64,000 nt of DNA from Chromobacterium alkanivorans (lineage in GTDB: Bacteria; Pseudomonadota; Gammaproteobacteria; Burkholderiales; Chromobacteriaceae), in contig NZ_JAFHKL010000006.1 in the NCBI RefSeq assembly GCF_016937655.1, positions 186,001 to 250,000 of the forward strand, written 5' to 3'. Below the pieces are notes generated by a model that was given only the letters and a program-made list of their open reading frames with translations, made no database searches and was not told where the DNA came from. The translations under genes were made by a program, and so were the position numbers. Shown in pieces: positions 26,943 to 36,065 of the stretch (the stretch's first letter is position 1; each line of letters begins with the position of its first letter).

Positions 26943-29612
26943 ATGACCGTAGGCAATGAATTGGAACTGGACGCGCTGGTGGCGCGGGTGAAAAAAGCGC
27001 AGGCCGCGTTTGCCGGCTTCAGCCAGGAGCAGGTGGACCACATCTTCCGCTCGGCGGCGCTGGCCGCCGCGGACGCGCGGATACCGCTGGCCAAGATGGC
27101 GGTGGCGGAAACCGGCATGGGCGTGCTGGAGGACAAGGTGATCAAGAACCACTTCGCCTCCGAATACATCTACAACAAGTACAAGGACGACAAGACCTGC
27201 GGCGTGCTGGCCGAGGACGACACCTTCGGCACCATCACCATCGCCGAGCCGATAGGCCTGATCTGCGGCATCGTGCCCACCACCAACCCCACTTCCACCG
27301 CCATCTTCAAGGCGCTGATCTCGCTGAAGACGCGCAACGGCATCATTTTCTCGCCGCACCCGCGCGCCAAGCGTTCCACTTGCGAGGCGGCGCGGCTGGT
27401 GCTGCAGGCGGCGGTGGCGGCCGGCGCGCCGCCGGACATCATAGGCTGGATAGACGAGCCTTCGGTGGCGTTGTCCAATCAGCTGATGCATCACCCTGAC
27501 CTCAATCTGATCCTGGCCACCGGCGGGCCGGGCATGGTGCGGGCGGCTTATTCCTCCGGCAAGCCGGCCATCGGCGTCGGCGCCGGCAACACCCCGGCGG
27601 TGATAGACGAGACCGCCGACATCAAGCGCGCCGTCGCCTCCATCCTGATGTCCAAGACCTTCGACAACGGCGTGGTCTGCGCGTCGGAGCAGTCCGTCAT
27701 CATCGTCGACGAAATCTACGAGGCGGTGCGCGAGCGTTTCGCCAAGCACGGCGGCTACATCCTGTCCAAGCGCGAAGCGGAAGCGGTGCGCAAGGTGATT
27801 CTGCAGGACGGCAGCCTCAACGCCGCCATCGTCGGCCAGAGCGCGGCCAAGATCGCCGCGATGGCCGGCATCGAAGCGCCGCCGGCCACCAAGGTGCTGA
27901 TCGGCGAGGTCAGCGACCTGTCCGCCGCCGAAGCCTTCGCCCATGAAAAACTGTCGCCGACGCTGGCGATGTACCGCGCCAGCGACTTCATCGACGCCTG
28001 CGACAAGGCCGCCGCGCTGGTGGCGATGGGCGGCATCGGCCACACCTCGGCGCTGTACACCGATCAGGACTTGCAGGGCGAGCGCATCCGCTACTTCGGC
28101 GACAAGATGAAGACCGCGCGCATCCTGATCAACACGCCGTCCTCGCAAGGCGGCATCGGCGACCTCTACAACTTCAGCCTGGCGCCGTCGCTGACCCTGG
28201 GCTGCGGCTCCTGGGGCGGCAACTCTATCTCGGAGAACGTCGGCCCCAAACACCTGATCAACAAGAAGACCGTGGCCAAGAGGGCCGAGAACATGCTGTG
28301 GCATAAGCTGCCCAAATCGATTTACTTCCGCCGCGGCTGCCTGCCGGTGGCCTTGGAAGACCTGTCCGGCAAACGCCGCTGCCTGATCGTCACCGGCCAG
28401 TATCTGTTCGACAACGGCTTCGTCGACGAGCCTATCCGCCTGCTGAAGAAAATGGGCCTGGAGGTGGAGGTGTTCTTCGAGGTGCCGGCCGATCCGACGC
28501 TGGCGGTGGTGCGCAAGGGCGCGGACCTGGCCCACGCCTTCAAGCCGGACGTGATCATGGCCCTGGGCGGCGGTTCGCCTATGGACGCGGCCAAGATCAT
28601 CTGGGTGATGTACGAACACCCGGAAGTGCATTTCGAAGACCTGGCGCTGCGCTTCATGGACATCCGCAAGCGGATCTACCAGTTCCCGAAACTGGGACGC
28701 AAGGCGGAGCTGGTGGCGGTGCCCACCACCTCCGGCACCGGTTCGGAAGTGACGCCGTTCGCCGTGGTCACCGACGAGAACACCGGGGTCAAATACCCGA
28801 TCGCCGACTACGAGCTGACGCCGAACATGGCCATCGTCGACGCCAATCTGGTGATGAACATGCCCAAGTCGCTGACCGCCTTCGGCGGCATCGACGCGGT
28901 GACCCACGCGTTGGAGGCCTACGCCTCGGTGATGGCCAACGAGTATTCGGACCCGCAGGCCTTGCAAGCCCTGAAGCTGCTCAAGGATTACCTGCCGTCC
29001 GCCTACCGCAACGGCGCCGGCGATCCCAAGGCGCGCGAGCAGGTGCACAACGCCGCCACCATCGCCGGCATCGCCTTCGCCAACGCCTTCCTCGGCGTCT
29101 GCCATTCGATGGCGCACAAGATAGGCGCGGAGTTCGGCCTGGCCCACGGCCTGGCCAACGCCTTGTTGATCAGCAATGTGATCCGTTACAACGCCGCCGA
29201 CGTGCCGACCAAGCAGACCGCCTTCAGTCAGTACGACCGGCCCAAGAGCGTGGCGCGCTACGCCGAAATCGCCCGCCACCTGGGCCTGGAGGCCAGCCGC
29301 GACCACGAGCGGGTGGAGAAGCTGATCGAATGGGTGGACGAGCTCAAGCGCACGCTGGACATTCCGGCGTCCATCCAGGCCGCCGGCGTGGCCGAGGCGG
29401 ACTTCCTGGCCAAGGTGGACCTGCTGGCGGAGGCCGCTTTCGACGATCAGTGCACCGGCGCCAACCCGCGCTATCCGCTGATCAGCGAACTGAAGCAGCT
29501 GCTGTTGGACAGCTATTACGGCCGCGTCTACAAGGAGAGCTGGGAGCGCGAGCCGGGCGCCGAAGCCAAGCCCGAGGCGCGTCCGGCCAAGGGCAAGCTC
29601 AAGGCGGTGTGA
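26943..29612 (+). CDS. adhE: Bifunctional acetaldehyde-CoA / alcohol dehydrogenase AdhE
   Basis: An 889-residue protein with both AdhE halves. Residues about 1-440 are an acylating aldehyde dehydrogenase with catalytic C246 in GVVCASEQ. Residues about 450-870 are an iron-dependent alcohol dehydrogenase with GGGSPMDAAK, and the iron-binding HSMAHKIGAEFGLAHG. It reduces acetyl-CoA through acetaldehyde to ethanol, regenerating NAD+ during fermentation, and usually forms spirosome filaments. The C-terminal 20 residues are Lys/Pro/Ala-rich. The palindrome-rich leader suggests several regulators. A terminator follows. Confidence 0.97.
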   Translation: MTVGNELELDALVARVKKAQAAFAGFSQEQVDHIFRSAALAAADARIPLAKMAVAETGMGVLEDKVIKNHFASEYIYNKYKDDKTCGVLAEDDTFGTITIAEPIGLICGIVPTTNPTSTAIFKALISLKTRNGIIFSPHPRAKRSTCEAARLVLQAAVAAGAPPDIIGWIDEPSVALSNQLMHHPDLNLILATGGPGMVRAAYSSGKPAIGVGAGNTPAVIDETADIKRAVASILMSKTFDNGVVCASEQSVIIVDEIYEAVRERFAKHGGYILSKREAEAVRKVILQDGSLNAAIVGQSAAKIAAMAGIEAPPATKVLIGEVSDLSAAEAFAHEKLSPTLAMYRASDFIDACDKAAALVAMGGIGHTSALYTDQDLQGERIRYFGDKMKTARILINTPSSQGGIGDLYNFSLAPSLTLGCGSWGGNSISENVGPKHLINKKTVAKRAENMLWHKLPKSIYFRRGCLPVALEDLSGKRRCLIVTGQYLFDNGFVDEPIRLLKKMGLEVEVFFEVPADPTLAVVRKGADLAHAFKPDVIMALGGGSPMDAAKIIWVMYEHPEVHFEDLALRFMDIRKRIYQFPKLGRKAELVAVPTTSGTGSEVTPFAVVTDENTGVKYPIADYELTPNMAIVDANLVMNMPKSLTAFGGIDAVTHALEAYASVMANEYSDPQALQALKLLKDYLPSAYRNGAGDPKAREQVHNAATIAGIAFANAFLGVCHSMAHKIGAEFGLAHGLANALLISNVIRYNAADVPTKQTAFSQYDRPKSVARYAEIARHLGLEASRDHERVEKLIEWVDELKRTLDIPASIQAAGVAEADFLAKVDLLAEAAFDDQCTGANPRYPLISELKQLLLDSYYGRVYKESWEREPGAEAKPEARPAKGKLKAV

Positions 29613-29630
29613 GCCCCGCCGCCGTCCGTC

Positions 29631-29661
29631 AAACCGCCGCGCGTCAGCCCGGCGGTTTTTT
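29631..29661 (+). terminator. Terminator after adhE
   Basis: AACCGCCG / CGGCGGTT stem followed by TTTTTT, about 20 nt after the adhE stop. Confidence 0.75.
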
Positions 29662-29679
29662 CACGGCGCGGCGGCCGGC

Positions 29680-31077
29680 TCAGTATTTGAAATAGCCTAT
29701 GGTCTGCGCCAGCTCCACCGCCTGCTCGCTCATGCCGCGCGCGGTGGCGGTCAGTTGCTCCGACGCCGCGGCGTTGGCCTGCATCGAGCGGCTGATTTCG
29801 CTGACGCCCTGATTGATCCGCTCCACTCGCAGCGCCTGCTGGTTGGAGGACTGGTTGATTTCCTGCACGAAGCTGGCGGTGCTCTGTATCGACGGCAGCA
29901 TCTGGTTGAACAGTTCGCCGGCGTGTTCGGCGCGGCGCACGCTGCTTTGCGTCAGCTGGCTGATTTCCTTGGCCGCCAGCTGGCTGCGCGCCGCCAGCTT
30001 GCGCACTTCGCCGGCCACCACCGCGAAGCCGCGGCCGTGCTCGCCGGCGCGCGCGGCCTCGATCGCCGCGTTCAGCGCCAGCAGATTGGTCTGATAGGCG
30101 ATGTCGTCGATGATCAGCACCTTGTTGGCGATGTCCCACATCGCGGCTATGGTTTCGTCCACCGCCTGGCCGCCGGCCGCCGCGTGCCTGCTGCTGTCGC
30201 TGGCCATCTGGTCCGTGGTGCGGGCGTCGTCCCGGTTCTTCCACACGAAGGCGGAAATCTGCTCCAGGCTGGCGCTGTTCTTGTCGATGTTGTTGGCCTG
30301 CTCGGACGCTTGCTGGCTCAGCGTGTCCACCGCCTGGCTGATCTGACGCGCGGCGTTGGCCAAGTCCGAGGAGAAGGCGTCGATGTGCGCCAGAATGCCG
30401 GCCAGTTTGGCCACCAGCCGGCGCGTGGATTCGGCCAGGTCGCCCAGCTCGTCCTGGCTGGCGTAGCGCGGCGGCGCGGTCAGATCGCCGTCGGCGATGG
30501 CGTGCAGCGCCTGGCTGACCTCGCGGATGGGTTGGTGCAGCAGGCGGCGCACCAGCAGGGACAGCACCAGGACAGTGACCAGATCCAGCAGCAGGATTTC
30601 CGCCGTCACCCGCCACAGCACCGCGCGCAGCTTCTCGCGGATTTCTTCCGTGGACACTTGCAGGCTCAGCTTGCCCACGGTGCGCGCGGCCGAGCCGTCG
30701 TGAAAGACCACGGCGCGCTCGCGGGTCATGTCCGCGTCCTGAGCCGGCGCGCCGCCGCGCAGCAGCGAGCCGTCGGCCTCGCGGCGGTAGCCGGCGAAGG
30801 GCGCGCCGTTGGCGTCGCGGACGAAAACGCCGCGCAGCGCGCGCTTGCCCATTTCCGCCTCCAGCACCCGCAAGCCCTGGGCGCTGTCGAAATTCCACAT
30901 CGGGCCGGCCAGATTGGCCGCCAGCCGCGCGCCGATCGCGGCGATTTCGCTGTCCAGCGCCTGGCGCAGTTCCTGTTGGGTGCGCCAGTAGTCCAGCGCG
31001 CCGAAGGCCGCCAGCAGGGCGGACATGATGAGCATGAAGGCCAGGTTGAGCTTCAGGCTGATGCTGTGGTGCCGCAT
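29680..31077 (-). CDS. Methyl-accepting chemotaxis protein
   Basis: A 465-residue chemoreceptor: first membrane helix about residues 11-29, periplasmic sensor domain to about 155, second helix about 160-178, a HAMP domain, then the signalling coiled coil. The hairpin tip is in [20 protein letters not shown] followed by [13 protein letters not shown], the most conserved part of MCPs. No CheR/CheB docking pentapeptide ends the protein. The ligand cannot be predicted. It runs toward adhE and is divergent from the permease gene, with a repeat copy between them. Confidence 0.93.
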   Translation of the reverse strand: MRHHSISLKLNLAFMLIMSALLAAFGALDYWRTQQELRQALDSEIAAIGARLAANLAGPMWNFDSAQGLRVLEAEMGKRALRGVFVRDANGAPFAGYRREADGSLLRGGAPAQDADMTRERAVVFHDGSAARTVGKLSLQVSTEEIREKLRAVLWRVTAEILLLDLVTVLVLSLLVRRLLHQPIREVSQALHAIADGDLTAPPRYASQDELGDLAESTRRLVAKLAGILAHIDAFSSDLANAARQISQAVDTLSQQASEQANNIDKNSASLEQISAFVWKNRDDARTTDQMASDSSRHAAAGGQAVDETIAAMWDIANKVLIIDDIAYQTNLLALNAAIEAARAGEHGRGFAVVAGEVRKLAARSQLAAKEISQLTQSSVRRAEHAGELFNQMLPSIQSTASFVQEINQSSNQQALRVERINQGVSEISRSMQANAAASEQLTATARGMSEQAVELAQTIGYFKY

Positions 31078-31308
31078 GGGTGCATGCTCCCGGCTCGAGA
31101 AACCGATTCAACGCTTTATTGATAGCACCTGTCGGCTTGGGCCGGGCCCTTGTGTGGCGGCGCTTAAGCCCGGCGGAAGCGGCCGGACGGCGTCTGTCCG
31201 GCGCGGGGGCGGCGCCGCCGGCATAAAGCGCCGCATTTATGCCTTTTGCGCGTATCTATATTCTTAAACATGACATGACAAGGGTCTTGAGGTAATCTCC
31301 TGCCCCAT

Positions 31309-31346
31309 GTGTTATGGGCCATAACGACAATCCCAAGCCATAACAC
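31309..31346. promoter_or_regulatory. Cluster of GTTATGG half-sites upstream of the permease
   Basis: GTTATGG-G-CCATAAC (31311-31325) is a perfect dyad, and a third half-site CCATAACAC (31338-31346) is the exact reverse complement of GTGTTATGG at 31309-31317. It lies in the gap between the chemoreceptor and permease genes. The binding protein is unknown. Confidence 0.5.
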
Positions 31347-31362
31347 CGGCGGCGGCGCCGCG

Positions 31363-31506
31363 AGAACCTGTTCAAAGTCTGCTGTGCTTCGTGGGACGTC
31401 ACACGGTGAGTACTGCTTGGAAAGGCCATGTGCGTTATGCGCACTCCGCTTTCTCCGCCGTTCTCGCCTTGTCTCGCGCTTGCTCGCGAGACTTTAAACA
31501 GGCTCT
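31363..31506 (-). repeat. Full copy of the 145-bp repeat with terminal inverted repeats
   Basis: Ends AGAACCTGTTCAAAGTCT (31363-31380) and AGACTTTAAACAGGCTCT (31489-31506) are inverted repeats with two mismatches. The interior matches copies at 37939 and 54373 in reverse orientation (shared GCGAGACAAGGCGA and GCGGAG/GCGGAA stretches, and a small inner hairpin). There is no coding potential, so it is a non-autonomous, MITE-like element. It lies 54 bp upstream of the permease ATG. The whole gap 31078-31560 otherwise holds only promoter sequence. Confidence 0.8.
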
Positions 31507-31560
31507 AAGGCGTCAAGGCCACATCCCTTACGCAATACAAAGACAGTTAAAGGAGCAACT

Positions 31561-32958
31561 ATGCAACCTGCTCAGGACACCCTGCATCGGGGACTGGAAG
31601 AGCGGCATATCAACCTCATGGCCTTGGGCGCCACCATCGGCGTCGGCCTGTTTCTGGGATCGGCCACCGCCATCAAGATGGCCGGCCCCGCCATCATGCT
31701 GGCCTACGCGCTGGGCGGCTTCGCCATCTTCCTGATCATGCGCGCGCTGGGCGAAATGGCCATCCACAATCCGGTGGCCGGTTCCTTCAGCCGCTACGCG
31801 CTGGATTACCTCGGCCCCTTGGCCGGCTATCTGACCGGCTGGAACTACTGGTTCCTGTGGCTGGTCACCTGCATGGCGGAAATCACCGCCGTCGGCGTCT
31901 ACATGGGCATCTGGTTCCCGGACGTGCCGGCCTGGTACTGGGCGCTGGCCGCGCTGGTGGCCATGGGCGGGGTCAACTTCATCGCGGTCAAGGCTTACGG
32001 CGAATTCGAGTTCTGGTTCGCGCTGATCAAGATCGTCACCATCGTGCTGATGATCATCGGCGGCCTGGGCATGATCGTGTTCGGCCTGGGCCACGGCGGC
32101 GTGGCCACCGGCATCTCCAATCTGTGGAGCCACGGCGGCTTCATGCCCAACGGCTTCAGCGGCGTGCTGATGTCGCTGCAAATGGTGATGTTCGCCTATC
32201 TGGGCGTGGAAATGCTGGGCCTGACCGCCGGCGAAGCCAAGAACCCGAAGAAAGCGCTGGCCCGCGCGGTGGATTCGGTGTTCTGGCGCATCCTGATCTT
32301 CTACATCGGCGCGCTGTTCGTGATCCTGGCCATTTACCCGTGGAACGAGCTGGGCACCCGCGGCAGCCCCTTCGTGCTGACTTTCGAGCAGCTGGGCATC
32401 CCGGCCGCCGCCGGCATCATCAACTTCGTGGTGCTCACCGCCGCGCTGTCCTCGTGCAACAGCGGCATCTTCAGCACCGGCCGCATGCTGTACAACCTGG
32501 CTCAGCAACAGCAGGCGCTGCCGGTGTTCGCCAAAGTGTCGCGCCATGGCGTGCCGGTGTTCGCCTTGCTGATGTCGGTGTTCGCGCTGCTGGTGGGCGT
32601 GCTGCTCAACTATCTGGCGCCCAAGGAAGTGTTCACCTGGCTGACGGCGATCTCCACCTTCGGCGCGATCTGGACCTGGGTGATCATTCTGCTGGCCCAA
32701 CTGCGCTTCCGCCGCACCCTGAGCCGCGAGCAGCTGGCGGAGCTGGCCTACAAAATGCCGTTCTGGCCTTACGGTTCCTACATCGCCATGGGTTTCTTGA
32801 TCCTGGTGGTGGGGCTGATGGCTTACTTCCCGGACACCCGCATCGCCTTGATCGTCGGCCCGGGCTGGCTGGCCTTCCTGGTGGTGGCCTACTATCTGCT
32901 GGGCTACAACAAGCGCAGCGCCGAGGAAGTGGCGCGGCTGGCGCAGAACGCCCGCTGA
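31561..32958 (+). CDS. ProY-like amino acid permease (APC superfamily)
   Basis: A 465-residue, 12-helix amino acid permease of the AAT family. The sequence follows E. coli ProY closely as recalled: HIxxMALGATIGxGLFxGSAxAIKMAGP at the start, IMRALGEMAxHNP in the second helix region, MSLQMVMFAYLGVEMLGLTAGEAKNP mid-protein (x marks differing residues). ProY-type permeases import proline or histidine by proton symport. AAGGAGC precedes the ATG. The gene is single, ends in a strong terminator, and its promoter lies next to a repeat copy. Confidence 0.88.
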   Translation: MQPAQDTLHRGLEERHINLMALGATIGVGLFLGSATAIKMAGPAIMLAYALGGFAIFLIMRALGEMAIHNPVAGSFSRYALDYLGPLAGYLTGWNYWFLWLVTCMAEITAVGVYMGIWFPDVPAWYWALAALVAMGGVNFIAVKAYGEFEFWFALIKIVTIVLMIIGGLGMIVFGLGHGGVATGISNLWSHGGFMPNGFSGVLMSLQMVMFAYLGVEMLGLTAGEAKNPKKALARAVDSVFWRILIFYIGALFVILAIYPWNELGTRGSPFVLTFEQLGIPAAAGIINFVVLTAALSSCNSGIFSTGRMLYNLAQQQQALPVFAKVSRHGVPVFALLMSVFALLVGVLLNYLAPKEVFTWLTAISTFGAIWTWVIILLAQLRFRRTLSREQLAELAYKMPFWPYGSYIAMGFLILVVGLMAYFPDTRIALIVGPGWLAFLVVAYYLLGYNKRSAEEVARLAQNAR

Positions 32959-32978
32959 GTTGCTCGCCGGCAATGAAA

Positions 32979-33007
32979 AACCCGCTCGCAAGGAGCGGGT
33001 TTTTTTT
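32979..33007. terminator. Bidirectional terminator after the permease gene
   Basis: AACCCGCTC / GAGCGGGTT with a five-base loop and eight T on the plus strand; A residues before it give T residues on the minus strand for the converging gene. Confidence 0.85.
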
Positions 33008-33012
33008 GCGAC

Positions 33013-33456
33013 TCAACGCGGCAGCCAGCTGCCGCGCAGCGAGTAATCGCCGGCCTGCGGCCGGGTGGGGCCGCTGAGCGGATGCGCCGGCGACGGCGCA
33101 TGCTGCGCGCAGTCGCTTCGGCCGAAGCAGCGCGGCAACGGGTTGAAGCCAGGGCAGCCCGGCGGCGGGTTGGCGCCGACGCAATGCTGCATCCGCTCTC
33201 TTTGCGTCCGCTCCAGCAAACTGGGCGAGTTCAGCTCCGCTTTGACCGAAAAGTCCGGCCCGGCGTCCAGTTCCTTCAACTGCACCGCGCTTTTGAATTT
33301 GAGCGGCTTGTTCTTTTTGTCCGTCTGTTTCATCGACGGCTTGGCGCGCGCGTCCCACGGGTCTTTCAAGGCGAAGTCGTAAGAAGGCAGGGGCGCCGCC
33401 GCCAGGCTTGCGCTCAAGGCGGCCAGCGACAGCAATAGGGCGTGTCTACACTGCAT
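33013..33456 (-). CDS. Secreted hypothetical protein with Cys/Pro-rich segment
   Basis: A 147-residue protein with a signal peptide (MQCRHALLLSLAALSASLAAA). The mature part has a charged middle (KQTDKKNKPLKFKSAVQLKELD) and a segment HCVGANPPPGCPGFNPLPRC with four cysteines within about 26 residues, which may form two disulfides. I do not recognise a family. It converges with the permease gene and ends at the shared terminator. The start is uncertain since no clear ribosome binding site was seen. Confidence 0.6.
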   Translation of the reverse strand: MQCRHALLLSLAALSASLAAAPLPSYDFALKDPWDARAKPSMKQTDKKNKPLKFKSAVQLKELDAGPDFSVKAELNSPSLLERTQRERMQHCVGANPPPGCPGFNPLPRCFGRSDCAQHAPSPAHPLSGPTRPQAGDYSLRGSWLPR

Positions 33457-33731
33457 GATGAATCTTTGTCCTGCGGTGGCAATGCCGCTGGCGCCCGGCT
33501 GCTGCCAGGCAGGGAAGGGCGCGCGGAATGCTTCTTGTTGGGAGAATTGGCTGACGCGGCCATGGCCGCGGTGGCTGAGCGCCGCTCATCGAAACTTCAA
33601 TGGGAGCGGGCGGATGCTTTTTATAACATCAAAGTTTTTCAGCTGGCAATAAGATGCAATGACAGGCGCGGCGACGCGCGGCTTAATCAATAGGTCGCGG
33701 CTTCGGCCATTCACACTCACGGAGATTTTCT

Positions 33732-34073
33732 ATGGCGCATTATCTGGTGGAATTGTACAGCCCGAAACCGGCTTGGCTGGCCTTGAGTTTTCTGCACCGC
33801 ACCGATTTTCTGGACCAGGTCAAAACCAATATCGAGGCGCTGCCCGGCCTGGGCATTCAATTGCTGACCTTGAGCCAGATCGCGGCCGACGCCGACCAGG
33901 CGGCGCCCTATCGTTTCCTGGGCGTTTGGAGCCTGCCTAATCACGAGGCCTGTGAGGCGATGCTGGCCGGCATCCGCGCCAGCGGTTGGTACGATTATTT
34001 CGATCACGTCAACGCGGTGGGCGCGGCCGGCGGCGTGGACGTGCATCTGGCGGATCTGCTGCAAGTCAAATAA
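33732..34073 (+). CDS. Small conserved-type protein, alpha/beta, unknown function
   Basis: A 113-residue protein without signal peptide. It starts MAHYLVELYSPKPAWL and has alternating strands and helices, including RFLGVWSLPNHEACEAM, like small ferredoxin-fold (EthD/Dabb-like) proteins; it looks like the DUF6616 type, but this is from memory. ACGGAGA precedes the ATG. The gene stands alone, converging with two leftward hypothetical genes. Confidence 0.65.
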   Translation: MAHYLVELYSPKPAWLALSFLHRTDFLDQVKTNIEALPGLGIQLLTLSQIAADADQAAPYRFLGVWSLPNHEACEAMLAGIRASGWYDYFDHVNAVGAAGGVDVHLADLLQVK

Positions 34074-34087
34074 GCGCTTCAGCAACC

Positions 34088-34119
34088 GTTGCGGACGGCA
34101 GCTTGAGCTGTCGTCCGCA
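34088..34119. terminator. Hairpin between converging genes, possible terminator
   Basis: TTGCGGAC / GTCCGCAA extended by GGCAGC / GCTGTC around a TTGA loop, just after the 33732 gene. No T-run; a second G+C-rich inverted repeat follows at about 34132-34158. Confidence 0.35.
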
Positions 34120-34165
34120 AGGAGACGTCAACGGCGGCCGGCCGGCGGACAGCCGGCCGTTCCGC

Positions 34166-34507
34166 TTACAGTTCCCGCAGCACGCGCCACTCCACGAACT
34201 CGGCGGGCTCGCCGGTTTCCTTGGTCTCGAAGACCGCTGGAATGTGGAAGGGCTTGCCGGTGGCGACATTGGTGCCGGCGATGGTGACGGTCATGCCTTC
34301 TTGCCGCGGGTTAGGCCGCTCGCCGCCAGCCACGGCCACCGACCATGTGCCGCCGGGCAGCAGGCCGGCGAAGGTGGCGATGCCCTTGCCGTTTTCAATC
34401 AGCGGAACAGACAGTGGTTCATTGGGCGGGATGTAAGCGCTGACCGACACGTCGTTCAGGTGGATCTGGTAAGCAATATCCTCATGGAGATCGGCGTCGT
34501 CGCGCAC
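34166..34507 (-). CDS. Hypothetical protein, beta-rich
   Basis: A 113-codon frame with possible GTG start at 34507. The sequence (VSAYIPPNEPLSVPLIENG, GIATFAGLLPGGTWSVAVAGG) suggests a beta-sandwich module but no known family. It begins 19 bp after the larger hypothetical gene on the same strand, so the two are probably an operon. No ribosome binding site supports the GTG, so the true start, or a coupling with the gene before it, is uncertain. Confidence 0.55.
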   Translation of the reverse strand: MRDDADLHEDIAYQIHLNDVSVSAYIPPNEPLSVPLIENGKGIATFAGLLPGGTWSVAVAGGERPNPRQEGMTVTIAGTNVATGKPFHIPAVFETKETGEPAEFVEWRVLREL

Positions 34508-34526
34508 CTGCGGCCGCGAGCGCGGC

Positions 34527-35294
34527 TCAGGAATATTTGGCGGCGACGTAGCTGCGGCAGAAGCGGGCGGTCATGCCCGCGATCAGCGCGCTGGCGTCGT
34601 CGATATCGGTGAGCGCGCGCTTGGGCGGCGGGTTCTCCGACGCGCCGTGACGGGCGTAGATGCCCAGGATGCTGGTGTTGTTGCAGGCGGCGGTGAACAG
34701 GCTGAGCTGCTCCGGGTCGGCGAAGGCGTCGATGCCGGCGTCGATGTCCTTGGCGTAGTGTTTGACGCTGTCCAGTATCTTGTACAGCGTGCTCCAGGCC
34801 AGCACTTTTTCCAGCGTAGTGTTGGTGGAGATCAGCCCCAGCAGGAACAGCAGATCGCGCAGGCAGGGGTCGTGCTTGGCCAGGTAGAGCAGATAGGACG
34901 GGTAGCGTTGGCGAGGATTCTCGTAGCGGGTGTGGATCTGGTCGATCCTGGGGTTGCGGCTGAACGGTTCTTCTTCGATCCGGTGGGCGCTGATGGGATA
35001 GCTGCAGCCGTTTTCGTAAGCGCTGAAGCCCAGAAACTGGACCGGCATGCTGCTGACGCTGCCGGCGGCGGCGCGCAAGGCGCCGTTGAGCAGCAGCTGC
35101 AGGCTGTAGAGACGTTGGGAAACGTGCTCGGGGTCGTCCAGCTCGTCGATATGGCGCGAATAGGCGTAGAACTGCATGCCGATGTGGTCGTTTTCGTAGC
35201 CCAGGTCGATGTCGTTGCCGAAGAAATTATGGGCGAGGTCGGGATAGTAGCCGCCGGCGGCGACGGTGATTTCCCATTTGTGTACTGGCGACAT
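34527..35294 (-). CDS. Hypothetical cytoplasmic protein, 255 aa
   Basis: A 255-residue protein without signal peptide or membrane helices. The first half looks beta-rich (HKWEITVAAGGYYPDLAHNFF, YSRHIDELDDPEHVSQRLYSL) and the second half helical (LRDLLFLLGLISTNTTLEKVL, then YKILDSVKHYAKDID and a conserved-looking YARHGASENPPP). The helical part recalls HEPN-like or ApeA-type C-termini but the typical RNase motif is absent. Function unknown. It forms a unit with the gene at 34166. Confidence 0.65.
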   Translation of the reverse strand: MSPVHKWEITVAAGGYYPDLAHNFFGNDIDLGYENDHIGMQFYAYSRHIDELDDPEHVSQRLYSLQLLLNGALRAAAGSVSSMPVQFLGFSAYENGCSYPISAHRIEEEPFSRNPRIDQIHTRYENPRQRYPSYLLYLAKHDPCLRDLLFLLGLISTNTTLEKVLAWSTLYKILDSVKHYAKDIDAGIDAFADPEQLSLFTAACNNTSILGIYARHGASENPPPKRALTDIDDASALIAGMTARFCRSYVAAKYS

Positions 35295-35438
35295 GAGGTT
35301 TTCCTGGCGGCGCTAAGACGGATGGGCGGAACGCGCGCGGCGTTTGGCCGCGCCGGATGCTAGCACAGCTCAAGTTTGTTTGCGTAAATATGATGGCCAT
35401 GCAAGCCTGACGTCATGTTTGGAGGGGGGGATGGGCGG

Positions 35439-35996
35439 ATGACGCTTGATTGCTTGGGGCCGGCACCGGCCCTGCCGGCACAGTGCTGTGACGGCTTGAC
35501 CTTGAGGCCTGCCTCCGAGTCGGAAATGGAGGCTGTGTACCTGATGGGCAGGGATGTCTGGGGCGATGGCTGTACCAAAACCGAGTATCTGCGGCAATGT
35601 CGGGAATCGCGCAAATACCGGCGCGGCCGCTGGCACGTGTTGGCGGATTCGGACGGAGCACTGATGTGTTCCGTGATTGCCTATTTGCTACCGCGGCTGG
35701 CGGGACGGGTGACGCTAGGCCTGGGATCAGTGGCTACGCCGCTCGCATTGCGGGGCCGGGGCTACGCCAGTCAGGCTTTGAAGTGTTTGATGTCCGGCTA
35801 TCGGCAGTATTGTCGAGTGGAGGTGTTCTTGTTGTTCGCGGATATCGAATTACGGTTTTACCAACGTTTGGGCTTCATGCCGCTGCCGGAGGCGGTGCAG
35901 TCCTATGGCGACGCGGTGGGGATGGCGTATTGCGCGCCGGATCTGTGGGAGGAAATACTGAGAGCGGCGGCTGAGCAGCCCCCGGGATATTTTTAG
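35439..35996 (+). CDS. GNAT-family N-acetyltransferase
   Basis: A 185-residue protein with the GNAT core: LGSVATPLALRGRGYASQAL is motif A with the RGRGYA pyrophosphate loop, and FYQRLGFMPL is motif B. It transfers acetyl from acetyl-CoA to an unknown acceptor. The ATG at 35439 is favoured by GGAGGGGGG upstream; another ATG eight codons earlier has no such site. A strong terminator follows. The gene is single. Confidence 0.82.
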   Translation: MTLDCLGPAPALPAQCCDGLTLRPASESEMEAVYLMGRDVWGDGCTKTEYLRQCRESRKYRRGRWHVLADSDGALMCSVIAYLLPRLAGRVTLGLGSVATPLALRGRGYASQALKCLMSGYRQYCRVEVFLLFADIELRFYQRLGFMPLPEAVQSYGDAVGMAYCAPDLWEEILRAAAEQPPGYF

Positions 35997-36013
35997 GCGG
36001 AGCCTGCGCGACC

Positions 36014-36043
36014 GCGAACGGGCCTCCGGCCCGTTCGCTTTTT
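36014..36043 (+). terminator. Terminator after the GNAT gene
   Basis: GCGAACGGGCC / GGCCCGTTCGC with loop TCC and TTTTT directly after. Confidence 0.88.
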
Positions 36044-36065
36044 GCGGCGTCCGCAGGGTTGGGGC

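Noticed and set aside
26868-29306. 812-codon minus-strand frame opposite adhE
   Set aside because: Antisense of the well-supported adhE gene.
33442-33693. 83-codon plus-strand frame
   Set aside because: Overlaps the start of the leftward secreted protein gene; no supporting features, so left as intergenic.
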